From positions 1 to 51,018 of the forward strand of contig NZ_JAYFFI010000014.1 of NCBI RefSeq assembly GCF_036289405.1: a DNA stretch of 51,018 nucleotides, read 5' to 3'. Made by a program: the position numbers and the translations under genes. The stretch is from Pseudoramibacter faecis (GTDB lineage: Bacteria; Bacillota; Clostridia; Eubacteriales; Eubacteriaceae). Of this stretch, positions 33,492 to 40,716 are shown in pieces (position 1 is the first letter of the stretch; every line of letters begins with the position of its first letter). Under the pieces are notes generated by a model. That model did no database searches. It worked only from the letters and a program-made list of their open reading frames with translations, and was not told the origin of the DNA.

Positions 33492-33520
33492 TTGCAAAAC
33501 GATAAACAATAGGATATAAT
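33492..33520 (+). promoter_or_regulatory. Strong promoter without an obvious gene
   Basis: TTGCAA (33492-33497) and TATAAT (33515-33520) are separated by 17 bases. Copy 2 of the GTTAG-N6-CTAAC box follows four bases later. The next 440 bases hold no recognisable gene, only short broken frames, so the gene it drove was probably lost, or it is a distant promoter for the methyltransferase cluster. Confidence 0.55.
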
Positions 33521-33523
33521 TTA

Positions 33524-33539
33524 GTTAGCATTACCTAAC
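33524..33539. promoter_or_regulatory. Operator-like inverted repeat GTTAG-N6-CTAAC (copy 2)
   Basis: GTTAG (33524-33528), CATTAC and CTAAC (33535-33539) start four bases after a TATAAT. Spacing and half-sites equal those of copies 1 and 3. Confidence 0.6.
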
Positions 33540-33947
33540 CAGATCTTGGAACAATCCCTGAGTAATGTAATTTGGTGGAATCATTTGTTTATTCCCAGGC
33601 AAGCTCTAATAATTCTTTACAAGACAGTATACTCATCTATAAAACACATCGGCAAAGAAACCACTTTCACATCACTCCAGTTTTACGAAGAAAAGCTTGA
33701 CTGAAGTCGTACATCTCTTTGATTTACGATACAACAAGCGATAGGCCAAGAAGGACAGAGTGGTGACATTAAATCAATGCATTTTTGATGGGCGTGTTAT
33801 CGGTTGTGACTGTTCGGCAGATCATGGGCGGTTCCCAGAAATGAAAAAAGGCCGCAACGTTTAACGCTTGAGGTAAAAGCAAACAAAGCCTTTCCCCGGT
33901 TGAATAGACCGTGAAGCAATCAGTGATAACTTATTTTTTGTTTATAT

Positions 33948-33963
33948 GTTAGATAAAGCTAAC
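33948..33963. promoter_or_regulatory. Operator-like inverted repeat GTTAG-N6-CTAAC (copy 3)
   Basis: GTTAG (33948-33952), ATAAAG and CTAAC (33959-33963) lie 60-75 bases before the first methyltransferase gene, in the last part of a 532-base gap. Apart from the two boxes, the promoter and the hairpin at 33453, the gap shows nothing I can identify. Confidence 0.55.
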
Positions 33964-33980
33964 GAATAATGATATAGAGT

Positions 33981-34637
33981 GTGGATGATGGTCAGGTTTT
34001 CGTATGGAAACGAAGAAGGTGCATAGCTTTGTTTTGGGATAATGTAGCCGGCGTTTACGATGTATTCGTAAACGTCATCAACAGAAAAACGCACAGGGCG
34101 CTACGCCAAGTTGTGGCCGACTTGATTAATCCGGAAGATGACGTGCTGGAGTGTGCCTGCGGAACAGGGATGCTGAGTTCTGTCATTGCGTCGAAATGCA
34201 GAAAGCTGACTGCCATGGATTACTCTAATAAGATGTTGAAAAGGGCAGAGAAAAACTATGCCGCGTATCGGAACATTTCATTCCGCTTTGCAGGCATATC
34301 TGCTCTTGATTGTCCAGACAGCACATACGACAAGGTGGTTGCGGGAAACGTGATCCACTTGCTTGACGAACCAATAAAGGCGTTGGACGAGCTGAACCGC
34401 GTTTGCAAACCAGGTGGCGTATTGATTATCCCAACGTATATAAATAAAGATCGCAAAGGTAAAAACAGAGGTTTTTCTTCCGCTGTCGGCAAAGCAGGAG
34501 CGGATTTCAAGAGGCAATTCACGCCGGATAGCTACCGTCAATTCTTCCTGGACGCGGGATATGAAGACGTGAAAATCACACTGGCAGACGGAAGGATTCC
34601 CTGCGCTGTGGCTGTGATGAAGAAGATTATTCGATGA
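33981..34637 (+). CDS. Class I SAM-dependent methyltransferase
   Basis: This protein of about 205-218 residues has the SAM-binding motif VLECACGTGMLS at about residue 50, an acidic second strand (LTAMDYSNKML), GNVIHLLDEP and the motif KPGGVLIIPTY. It is the UbiE/type 11 kind, with unknown acceptor. Its start is odd: homologues begin MALFWDNVAG, and here AGAAGG precedes ATA-GCT-TTG, so the natural ATG at 34023 appears changed to ATA. GTG at 33981 or TTG at 34029 are the alternatives. It heads a run of genes in the same direction, behind a GTTAG-N6-CTAAC box. Confidence 0.8.
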   Translation: MDDGQVFVWKRRRCIALFWDNVAGVYDVFVNVINRKTHRALRQVVADLINPEDDVLECACGTGMLSSVIASKCRKLTAMDYSNKMLKRAEKNYAAYRNISFRFAGISALDCPDSTYDKVVAGNVIHLLDEPIKALDELNRVCKPGGVLIIPTYINKDRKGKNRGFSSAVGKAGADFKRQFTPDSYRQFFLDAGYEDVKITLADGRIPCAVAVMKKIIR

Positions 34638-34744
34638 TTCATGAATGTATGAAATGAATAATGCCCGGCTATCAGTCGGCGGGTGACATGGGAAAGCGAA
34701 TCAGAGCATTCTTGTCGAGGACAGATCGAAGCGGAGATATAATA

Positions 34745-35430
34745 ATGAAGCCTGACTTAAGAAAAAAACAGATATCCGGCATTCTTTTGACTTTGGGCGT
34801 TTTTGCTGTGGAATTTTTGATCACGGCGGCATATCTCTATCCGAAAGCGCGGAGAGGCGAATTGTTCTCTGCGCGCCGGGCTTCCACGGATCTGCCAGCA
34901 TTGTTCCTGCAAAGCCTGATCCCGTTCCTATTTCCCGCCGCATTGCTGGTCTTGTTTGCACTGCTGTTGAAAAAGGACTTTGCCCCCAAACTGTACTTGA
35001 CGCTTCATGGGACGTGGCAGCGGGTAACCGCGCTCGTTCTCTGCACGGCAATTTTGGGAATCACCTGCTATTGCCTGATCGTCAAGGCGGACAGTGCTGC
35101 GGTCCTGTTCAGCCTGCTCTATTATTTGGTCTTTATCGCATTTGCAGAAGAATTTGTGTGCCGAGATGTTTGTCCCTATTTCCTGCGGAACTTCTCATGG
35201 CCGGTTCGGTATTTGATCCCGAATATCTGCTTTGCGATCCTGCATGTTTTCGCTTATGCGAATTGGGACAAGATCGGCGGCGCTTATCTCTTTCGGTTTG
35301 TTTCTTCAAATCTGCTCGGTCTTGCTGTGGGAGGATGTCTGCTCCAGCTACTTAAGGAAAAGTCCGGTACGATATGGCTGCCTGTGCTTCTCCACGCCTG
35401 ATGGATTTCTCCGTGATACTGAAGTATTGA
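34745..35430 (+). pseudogene. CPBP-family intramembrane protease, frameshifted at the very end
   Basis: This protein has six to seven hydrophobic helices. Motif 1, AEEFVCRDVCPYFLR (the EExxxR of the CPBP/Abi family), is at about residue 137, and motif 2 histidine is in FAILHVFAYANWD. The frame ends LLHA at a TGA (35400-35402). One base more would give LHALMDFSVILKY with a stop at 35430, the usual conserved end. The loss of a C in GCC-CTG explains it. The protease core is complete, so some activity might remain. Such proteins process prenylated or peptide substrates, or protect against bacteriocins; its role here is unknown. Confidence 0.75.
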
Positions 35431-35454
35431 AAAATTATATATGGAAGGAAAGCG

Positions 35455-35706
35455 ATGATCAAGACGACAATAAAAATCGAGGGCATGGTGTGCAGGATGT
35501 GTGAAGCCCATATCTGTGACACGATTCGGAAGACTGTCCCTTCCGCGAAAAAGGTTGCCGCCTCCCGCAGTAAAAAGGAGGCTTCTCTCCGGACGGAAGA
35601 CGCTGTGGATACTGACCTCCTGAAATCGGCCGTCAATGCAGGGGGCTATTCCTGTTTGTCTGTGGAGTCTGCTCCCTGTGAAAAGAAAGGCTGGTTCGGG
35701 CGATGA
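35455..35706 (+). CDS. Heavy-metal-associated (HMA) domain protein
   Basis: This 83-residue protein has the metal-binding motif GMVCRMCEAHI near residue 10 and the ferredoxin-like fold pattern of CopZ-type chaperones (IKTTIKIEGM ... LLKSAVNAGGYSCLSVE). It differs from CopZ in carrying GMxCxxC with Arg-Met between the cysteines. It ends CEKKGWFGR and overlaps the next methyltransferase by four bases. A role in handling a metal ion, perhaps with the product of the surrounding methyltransferases, is inferred from context. Confidence 0.82.
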   Translation: MIKTTIKIEGMVCRMCEAHICDTIRKTVPSAKKVAASRSKKEASLRTEDAVDTDLLKSAVNAGGYSCLSVESAPCEKKGWFGR

Positions 35707-36527
35707 AGTATCGCATGGAAAAAAACTCCGTGCAGGAGACGCTGATCATTCTGTTGCTTGGCCGCCTCGTATGCTCAGAGCGGTTCCAGGCTTTGTTTTC
35801 CGACCCCGAGGCAAAGCGCATCTGCGATTCGCTGGATTACGACTTTGCCGAGAAGCGAAAGAATTTGAGTCCCCGGCGGGGCTCTTCGGTGCACTGGAGG
35901 TGGCGCAGCGGCAGTACGACCTGCGCTGTGAGGTCGAAGCGTATTTAAAGGAACATCCGAATGCCGCTGTGGTGAACCTGGGCTGTGGCCTGGACGACAC
36001 CTTCCGCAAGTCCGACAACGGCTTATGCCGCAGCTATAACATTGACCTGCCGGATGTGATCGCCGTGCGGGACGAGCTGCTGCCCGCCGGAGAACGGAAG
36101 GAAAACATCGCCTGCGATCTGATCGATTTTCACTGAATGGATGCAGTCAACGCCTCAAACGGCGTGGTCTTCTTCGCTGCAGGCGTGTTTTACTACTTCA
36201 AAACGGAGGACGTAAAGAAGCTGTTCGCAGCCATGGCGGATCGGCGCTGTGCTGGTCTTTGATTCCTGCAACCGGCGCGGCGCGAAGATGATGCGGAAAA
36301 CTTGGCTGAAGGAAGTCGGGATCACCGACGTGACCGCCTTCTTCTCGCTGGAGGACGAGGCGAAGCTTCGGAGCTGGAGCCGTCGCTTTGCCTCCGTTAC
36401 GGTAAAGAGCTATATGCGCAGCTACAGGGATGTTTATAAAGATGTCGGGCTGTTTCACAAGATCATGATCCGCTTCTGTGACAGTCTGGTGCGGATGAAA
36501 ATCGTGAAAATCAAATCTGGTACATAA
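35703..36527 (+). pseudogene. Leucine carboxyl methyltransferase (LCM)-family gene, broken in four pieces
   Basis: Piece one reads MKYRMEKNSVQETLIILLLG and RICDSLDYDFAEK. A lost A near 35855 shifts to AKEFESPAGLFGALEVAQRQ and the SAM site AVVNLGCGLDDTF, with SYNIDLPDVIAVRDELLP. A TGA at 36133-36135 stands where tryptophan is expected (DFH-stop-MDAV). The frame continues NGVVFFAAGVFYYF and shifts again near 36240 to GAVLVFDSCNRRGAKMMRKT, ending at 36527. Family members of this kind methylate carboxyl or hydroxyl groups, as in polyketide pathways. The gene overlaps the HMA gene. No functional product is likely. Confidence 0.75.
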
Positions 36528-36548
36528 AAAATGACAAGGGGCGTCAAA

Positions 36549-37338
36549 ATGAAACCGGATTATAAAAACTGGATGCCGAAGGGCATGGTGCTGTCCGCCA
36601 TTGCAGCGACTGCCGCATTTCTGACCCTGTTCATTGTCTTCGGCTTGACCGGGATCATCTCCGGTACGCTGAAGGCTGTGCTGTTCATCGTATTCCTCGC
36701 GGGAACGGTGATCGGTCTTTGTGTCTCCCTGTGGATGCTCCTCATGTACCGCGCGTTTTCCTGCAACGGCAGACGGCAGATGTCGCGTCAGATTATTGAG
36801 GGCATCGCGGAATATGTGACTCTGTCCGACGGCGGAAAGGGGCCCGACGTGGGCTGCGGCAGCGGCGCGCTGGCCATCGCCTGCGCGAAACGCAATCCCT
36901 CAGCCTCCTTTGTCGGAATCGACCGCTGGGGCAAAGAATATGCATCCTTCAACAAACCGCTGTGTGAGAATAACGCCAAAGCGGAGAGCGTGAGCAATGT
37001 CAGCTTTACACGCGGCGATGCGACAAAGCTGGATTTTCCCGACGAGAGCTTTGACGCGGTGACGAGCAATTATGTCTATCACAACATCCCCTCAAAGGAC
37101 CGGCAGGTGATCCTGCTGGAGACGCTGCGTATGCTAAAAAAGGGCGGAAACCTTCGCGATTCATGATATCTTCTCAAAATCAAAATACGGCGATATGCGG
37201 GCGTTTTCCGGGAAGCTGAAAAGCATGGGCCATGAAAGCGTCGAGCTGATTGACACAACAAACGGAAAGTTTATGACGAGATGGGAGGCAGCGTGGATGG
37301 CTCTTTCCGGCTCTGCGCTGCTGCTGGGAAGGAAGTGA
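36549..37338 (+). pseudogene. Membrane-linked class I methyltransferase, frameshifted
   Basis: Two N-terminal membrane helices (about residues 12-35 and 41-65) precede a SAM domain with GPDVGCGSGALAIACAKR, SFVGIDRWG and FPDESFDAVTSNYVYHNIP. At about 37150 an extra base shifts MLKKGG-NLRDS; the other frame continues FAIHDIFSKSKYGDMRAFSG and MTRWEAAWMALSG to a stop at 37338. The ATG at 36549 follows AAGGGG. About 260 residues would result without the indel. A methyltransferase of this type (with two helices, then the domain) is common in Firmicutes, acceptor unknown. Confidence 0.75.
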
Positions 37339-37346
37339 GGCAAAGA

Positions 37347-37970
37347 ATGAGACTCTTCAAAAAGTTTGTCAATCAAACGAGGAAGCCGAAGGGGTTCCTC
37401 GGCAAGATGATGGCGGGCGGCATGAACGGCGTCCACGCAAAGCTGGCCGATTGGGGAATGACACATCCGGACGGGATCGCCGTGTCCGCTATTGTTGAGC
37501 TCGGCTGCGGCGGCGGCAGAAACGCAGGAGAACTCCTGAAACGCTATCCGAAAGCATCGCTCTCCGCCTTGGATTATTCTGAGCTTTCCGTTGAAAAGAC
37601 GAGGAAAATCAACAGGGAATCCATTGCGGTGGGCAGACGTACCGTTGTTCAGGGCAATGCCTTGTCACTTCCCTTTGAGACGGAACCCTTTGACCTTGCC
37701 ACGGCCTTTGAAACGGTCTATTTCTGGCCGGGTCTGGAGAAATGCCTTGTAGAAGCTTGCAGAGCCCTAAAGCCCGGCGGCGTATTCATGATCTGCAACG
37801 AATCCGACGGAACGGACGAAACGAGCCTCAAGTTCGAGAAGATCATCGACGGCATGAAATGCTATACCGCAGAGCAACTCACGACGACGCTGAAAGCGGC
37901 AGGTTTTTCCGATGTCAAAACCGACCGGCACCCGGATAAGCCATGGATTACAGTGCTGGCCAGGAAGTGA
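37347..37970 (+). CDS. Class I SAM-dependent methyltransferase
   Basis: This is a 207-residue protein. The SAM motif IVELGCGGGRNAGELL is at about residue 50, followed by SLSALDYSELSV, GNALSLPFETEPFDLATAFE, KPGGVFMICNESDG and AGFSDVKTDRHPD, typical of type 11 methyltransferases. ATG at 37347 follows GTGAGG and lies eight bases after the restored end of the preceding gene. It is the only fully intact gene among the last three methyltransferases. A run of four methyltransferase genes with a metal-binding protein suggests a small-molecule modification pathway (inference). Confidence 0.85.
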   Translation: MRLFKKFVNQTRKPKGFLGKMMAGGMNGVHAKLADWGMTHPDGIAVSAIVELGCGGGRNAGELLKRYPKASLSALDYSELSVEKTRKINRESIAVGRRTVVQGNALSLPFETEPFDLATAFETVYFWPGLEKCLVEACRALKPGGVFMICNESDGTDETSLKFEKIIDGMKCYTAEQLTTTLKAAGFSDVKTDRHPDKPWITVLARK

Positions 37971-37977
37971 AGTAGCG

Positions 37978-38085
37978 ATGAGGATGGCGCTATTTCTTTA
38001 TCCCCTATTGGTGACCGGCTTCTTTCTTCTGCTGTTTTCCTTTGCAGTGATCATCCGGGATAGATTCCCTATATTACTGTCTTAA
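37978..38085 (+). CDS. Short membrane peptide or truncated membrane gene
   Basis: From an ATG at 37978, 35 residues are read (MRMALFLYPLLVTGFFLLLF...), one membrane helix. The frame then runs into the KTR-gene fragment and stops. It is probably the beginning of a membrane protein that was cut off when the KTR fragment arrived. Confidence 0.35.
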   Translation: MRMALFLYPLLVTGFFLLLFSFAVIIRDRFPILLS

Positions 38086-38170
38086 GTGCCGGAAAGAAAC
38101 GCTGATCGACTTAAAACAAGGCAATATCGCCATCGTCAAAGAGCCGGACGCTAAGACGCAGAGCCGATGA
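38075..38170 (+). pseudogene. 3' fragment of a cysteine-rich KTR-domain gene
   Basis: The frame reads YYCLKCRKETLIDLKQGNIA, then EPDAKTQSR and a stop. It equals the last 29 or so residues of the complete gene at 46150-46338 with a few changes. The 5' part with the first cysteine pair is missing. The DNA similarity continues past the stop into the hairpin that follows, so a segment including the terminator is duplicated around the transport cassette. Confidence 0.8.
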
Positions 38171-38209
38171 TCGACAGTCGAAAGACTGCCATCACCGGCT
38201 CGTTTTTTT
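38161..38209 (+). terminator. Terminator after the KTR fragment
   Basis: GAGCCG-ATGATCGACAGTC pairs with GACTGCCATCAC-CGGCTC around a GAAA loop, followed by G and seven T. The copy at 46329-46368 has the outer stem but a weaker T-run. Confidence 0.75.
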
Positions 38210-38228
38210 GCAAATTGGATCATCTGCT

Positions 38229-39191
38229 TCATTTCCTGCGTGCCATTTTTCGATATTCCGCCGGAAACAGCCCCGTATTGTTTTTAAAATTTGCCGCAAA
38301 TCTCCCCGCATTGGAATATCCGACAGCCGAAGCAACCTGGTCGACTGCAAGATCCGTAGAAGTCAGGAGCATTTCCGCGTGGCTCATACGCCGTTGCCGG
38401 ATGTATTCAGAAATGGTGCAGTGATACATGTGCTTAAAGGAGGCCTTCAACTTTGTTGTGCCCATGCAGGCGATCCGTGCAAGCGTAGCAAGCGGGAGCT
38501 CCGCGTTGAAATGGTCGTTAATATAAGATGCAGCGTTATGCAAGGCATTCATGTCCTGCCTGGATATTCTGGCGCAGGGATCATTTTTGCTTTTCTTTCC
38601 GTGCTCATAAACAAGAGAAACAGCTTCCGCAACCTTGGCCTCATAGAACAGCTTTGCCGGTATGCCTTCTCCCTTATAATCCCAAACCTGCCGCAAAAGA
38701 TGGGACATCTCCGGGAAGTCGAGCGTTTGCCCAACGCGGCTGAAAGCCTCATGCGGCGGAAGGTAGTCGTCAGGGTAGCTTTCCTTCAGATGTTTTTCAT
38801 AATATGCGGGAAGCACCTCTATCCCCACGCAACGGATCGGAATGTTTTTGTGCATAATGGCTTTATAGGCCTCATGCCCTCCGTAAAAGGATTTTACACA
38901 TCCCGCAGTTAAGCGGCGGTAAGGGGTCAACTCCTCCCCGGACACAGAATCATAGTAGGTAATGCTTAAACACTCCGGCATGTTAAAAGATACAAAGCTA
39001 TCTTCGAAGAAATAGAAATCGTGGATTTTAATATCAAACAGATTTTTTTCTCCATAGATCCAGTAATATCCGCAGGCTGCTCCCTTTGGCGCGAGATACA
39101 ATTTCCCAGCAGGGCTAAAGTTGGGTGATGGCTTGCTTTCAACAAAGCCGCTGCGGGTAAGCCATTCCCTGTAAAAATCGCTGATTTCCAT
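38229..39191 (-). CDS. AraC-family transcriptional regulator
   Basis: This 320-residue protein has an N-terminal ligand-sensing half and a C-terminal AraC domain from about residue 222. The two helix-turn-helix units read ELPLATLARIACMGTTKLKASF and VDQVASAVGYSNAGRFAANFK, ending NNTGLFPAEYRK. It is divergent from the ECF/ABC operon, just like the AraC gene at 428-1423. The shared 185-base gap holds the operon promoter and copy 4 of the GTTAG-N6 box. It probably activates the operon when its ligand is present while the box gives repression (inference). A run of similarity to the first AraC is limited to the DNA-binding part. Confidence 0.87.
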   Translation of the reverse strand: MEISDFYREWLTRSGFVESKPSPNFSPAGKLYLAPKGAACGYYWIYGEKNLFDIKIHDFYFFEDSFVSFNMPECLSITYYDSVSGEELTPYRRLTAGCVKSFYGGHEAYKAIMHKNIPIRCVGIEVLPAYYEKHLKESYPDDYLPPHEAFSRVGQTLDFPEMSHLLRQVWDYKGEGIPAKLFYEAKVAEAVSLVYEHGKKSKNDPCARISRQDMNALHNAASYINDHFNAELPLATLARIACMGTTKLKASFKHMYHCTISEYIRQRRMSHAEMLLTSTDLAVDQVASAVGYSNAGRFAANFKNNTGLFPAEYRKMARRK

Positions 39192-39260
39192 ATAATCACC
39201 TCGGAATCATACAGATCGGACAAAATTTCATACCTATCGGACGAATAACTCCCGACTGTA

Positions 39261-39289
39261 TTGTTTCGCTTCCCTTGATCTTTTATACT
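39261..39289 (+). promoter_or_regulatory. Promoter of the second ECF/ABC operon
   Basis: TTGTTT (39261-39266) and TATACT (39284-39289) are separated by 17 bases. Copy 4 of the inverted repeat starts ten bases downstream. Confidence 0.65.
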
Positions 39290-39298
39290 GTCCTCATG

Positions 39299-39314
39299 GT
39301 TAGTTGCAACTAAT
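39299..39314. promoter_or_regulatory. Operator-like inverted repeat GTTAG-N6-CTAAT (copy 4)
   Basis: GTTAG (39299-39303), TTGCAA and CTAAT (39310-39314) contain the perfect palindrome TTAGTTGCAACTAA (39300-39313). It covers the expected transcription start of the operon. Confidence 0.65.
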
Positions 39315-39376
39315 ATCATATTACCACAGCGTCTCTTGTATTGCAATTATGTACGCATAAAGGGAGGTCATATGTT

Positions 39377-39988
39377 ATGACAAGCGAAACAAATAGTAGG
39401 AAACAGAAACTTACAGTCAAGGATCTTATTACGTCCGGCGTTTTTTCCGCGATCATTTTTATATGTATCTCATTGAGCGGAGGCACATTTGCCATGTTCC
39501 CGGCTCTGACCTTTTATTATCCGGTGGGCGGGGCGCTTCTTGCCGGGCCCGTATATCTTTTACTGATCGCGAAAGTGCCGAAAACCGGACCGATCTTTAT
39601 TGCAGGACTGTTGATGGCAATCTTCTGCTATGCAACCGGCATGCATATTGCTATGACCATCGGATATCTGGCTGGCAGCGCGCTGGCGGAGTTGGTGGCA
39701 TGGACCAGACGCTATAAGAGCATAAAAATCAACATTCTGTCTTATATCGTTTTCTGCCTCGGCGGGACCGGATCCTATCTTGCTTATTTTATCAATCCGC
39801 AGGCATGGGTCAGCCGGATGCTGGAGAAAGGCACGCCGCAGGAGTATCTGGATACAATGACGGCATCAGTCAGCCATTGGGTTTTGATAACCATGCTGGC
39901 GGGCACGATTTTAGTCGCTCTTTTCAGCGGTTTTGTCGGCAGCAAATTATTAAAAAAACAATTTGAAAAAGCGGGAATAACGGGATGA
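39377..39988 (+). CDS. ECF S component, MptD/Trep_Strep family
   Basis: This 203-residue membrane protein has five to six helices and the family pattern PALTFYYPVGGALLAGPVYL, then VPKTGPIFIAGLLMA, and the basic C-terminal tail KKQFEKAGITG. It matches the S component at 12038-12649 in length and layout. ATG at 39377 follows AAAGGGAGG; an upstream in-frame start lacks one. It is the first gene of a five-gene operon with overlapping ends (T component, double ATPase, two ABC half-transporters). Substrate unknown; heme or a metal complex is the favoured guess from context. Confidence 0.82.
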   Translation: MTSETNSRKQKLTVKDLITSGVFSAIIFICISLSGGTFAMFPALTFYYPVGGALLAGPVYLLLIAKVPKTGPIFIAGLLMAIFCYATGMHIAMTIGYLAGSALAELVAWTRRYKSIKINILSYIVFCLGGTGSYLAYFINPQAWVSRMLEKGTPQEYLDTMTASVSHWVLITMLAGTILVALFSGFVGSKLLKKQFEKAGITG

Positions 39989-40713
39989 GCCGGAGTGCAA
40001 GCGCCAAAAAGCGGTTCGGGCTGCAATTTGACCCCCGCACAAAAAACGTCTTGCTGATTCTGTGCGTGATCTCCGCGACGATCGCCCCATCGCTCCTGTA
40101 TGAGAGCGTGCTTGTTTTTGCGGTTGCGGTGTTCGGATGCGCAAGCGGGAAAGTTCGCAGGTCTTTTCTCTGTGCGGCGTTTTATGGCGCCTTCTATATG
40201 CTGACGCTGTTTGTTATATCGCTTGAAAAAGGGGCGCTTTACACCGTGTTCACATCCTGGCTCGGCTTGTTTTATACTGTCTACCCCTGCGCTTTTTTGG
40301 CGAGCATTATTCTTTCCACGACGAAGGTGAACGAGTTTTTGACCGCGATGAACAAGGCGCATATTCCTGACAAGGTGGTTATTCCGCTGGCGGTCATGCT
40401 TCGATATATTCCCACGGTTCGTGAAGACTGGGGTTATATCAAAGACGCCATGCGTCTCCGGGATGTGACCCCTTCCTTTTTCGGATTTCTCAGAAGCCCG
40501 GCCATGACGGTGGAATGTCTTTATGTCCCTTTGCTGATGACGGCTTCCAATACAGCCGATGAACTTTCTGCTGCCGCGGTCACGCGCGGGATAGAGAACC
40601 CAACGCCGCGGACCTGCCTCCTTCAGATACGGTTCCGGGGAAGGGATTGGATTGCCACAGTTCTTGCGGTCTGTGTGCTTGCTTTAGGTTTTAGCTGGGA
40701 AGGGATTGTGTAG
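39985..40713 (+). CDS. ECF transporter T component (CbiQ/EcfT-like)
   Basis: This 242-residue membrane protein has about five helices. The coupling motifs are AMRLRDVTPSFFGFLRSP and, near the C-terminus, ADELSAAAVTRGIENPTPR; the Ala-x-Arg-Gly patterns contact the ATPases. Its ATG overlaps the stop of the S gene as ATGA, and the ATPase gene follows after three bases. It matches the T component at 11369-12037. Confidence 0.86.
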   Translation: MSRSASAKKRFGLQFDPRTKNVLLILCVISATIAPSLLYESVLVFAVAVFGCASGKVRRSFLCAAFYGAFYMLTLFVISLEKGALYTVFTSWLGLFYTVYPCAFLASIILSTTKVNEFLTAMNKAHIPDKVVIPLAVMLRYIPTVREDWGYIKDAMRLRDVTPSFFGFLRSPAMTVECLYVPLLMTASNTADELSAAAVTRGIENPTPRTCLLQIRFRGRDWIATVLAVCVLALGFSWEGIV

Positions 40714-40716
40714 CGT

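Noticed and set aside
36133..36135. TGA read as tryptophan
   Set aside because: TGA ends many intact genes in this window (for example holB and the methyltransferase at 37347), so it is an ordinary stop codon.
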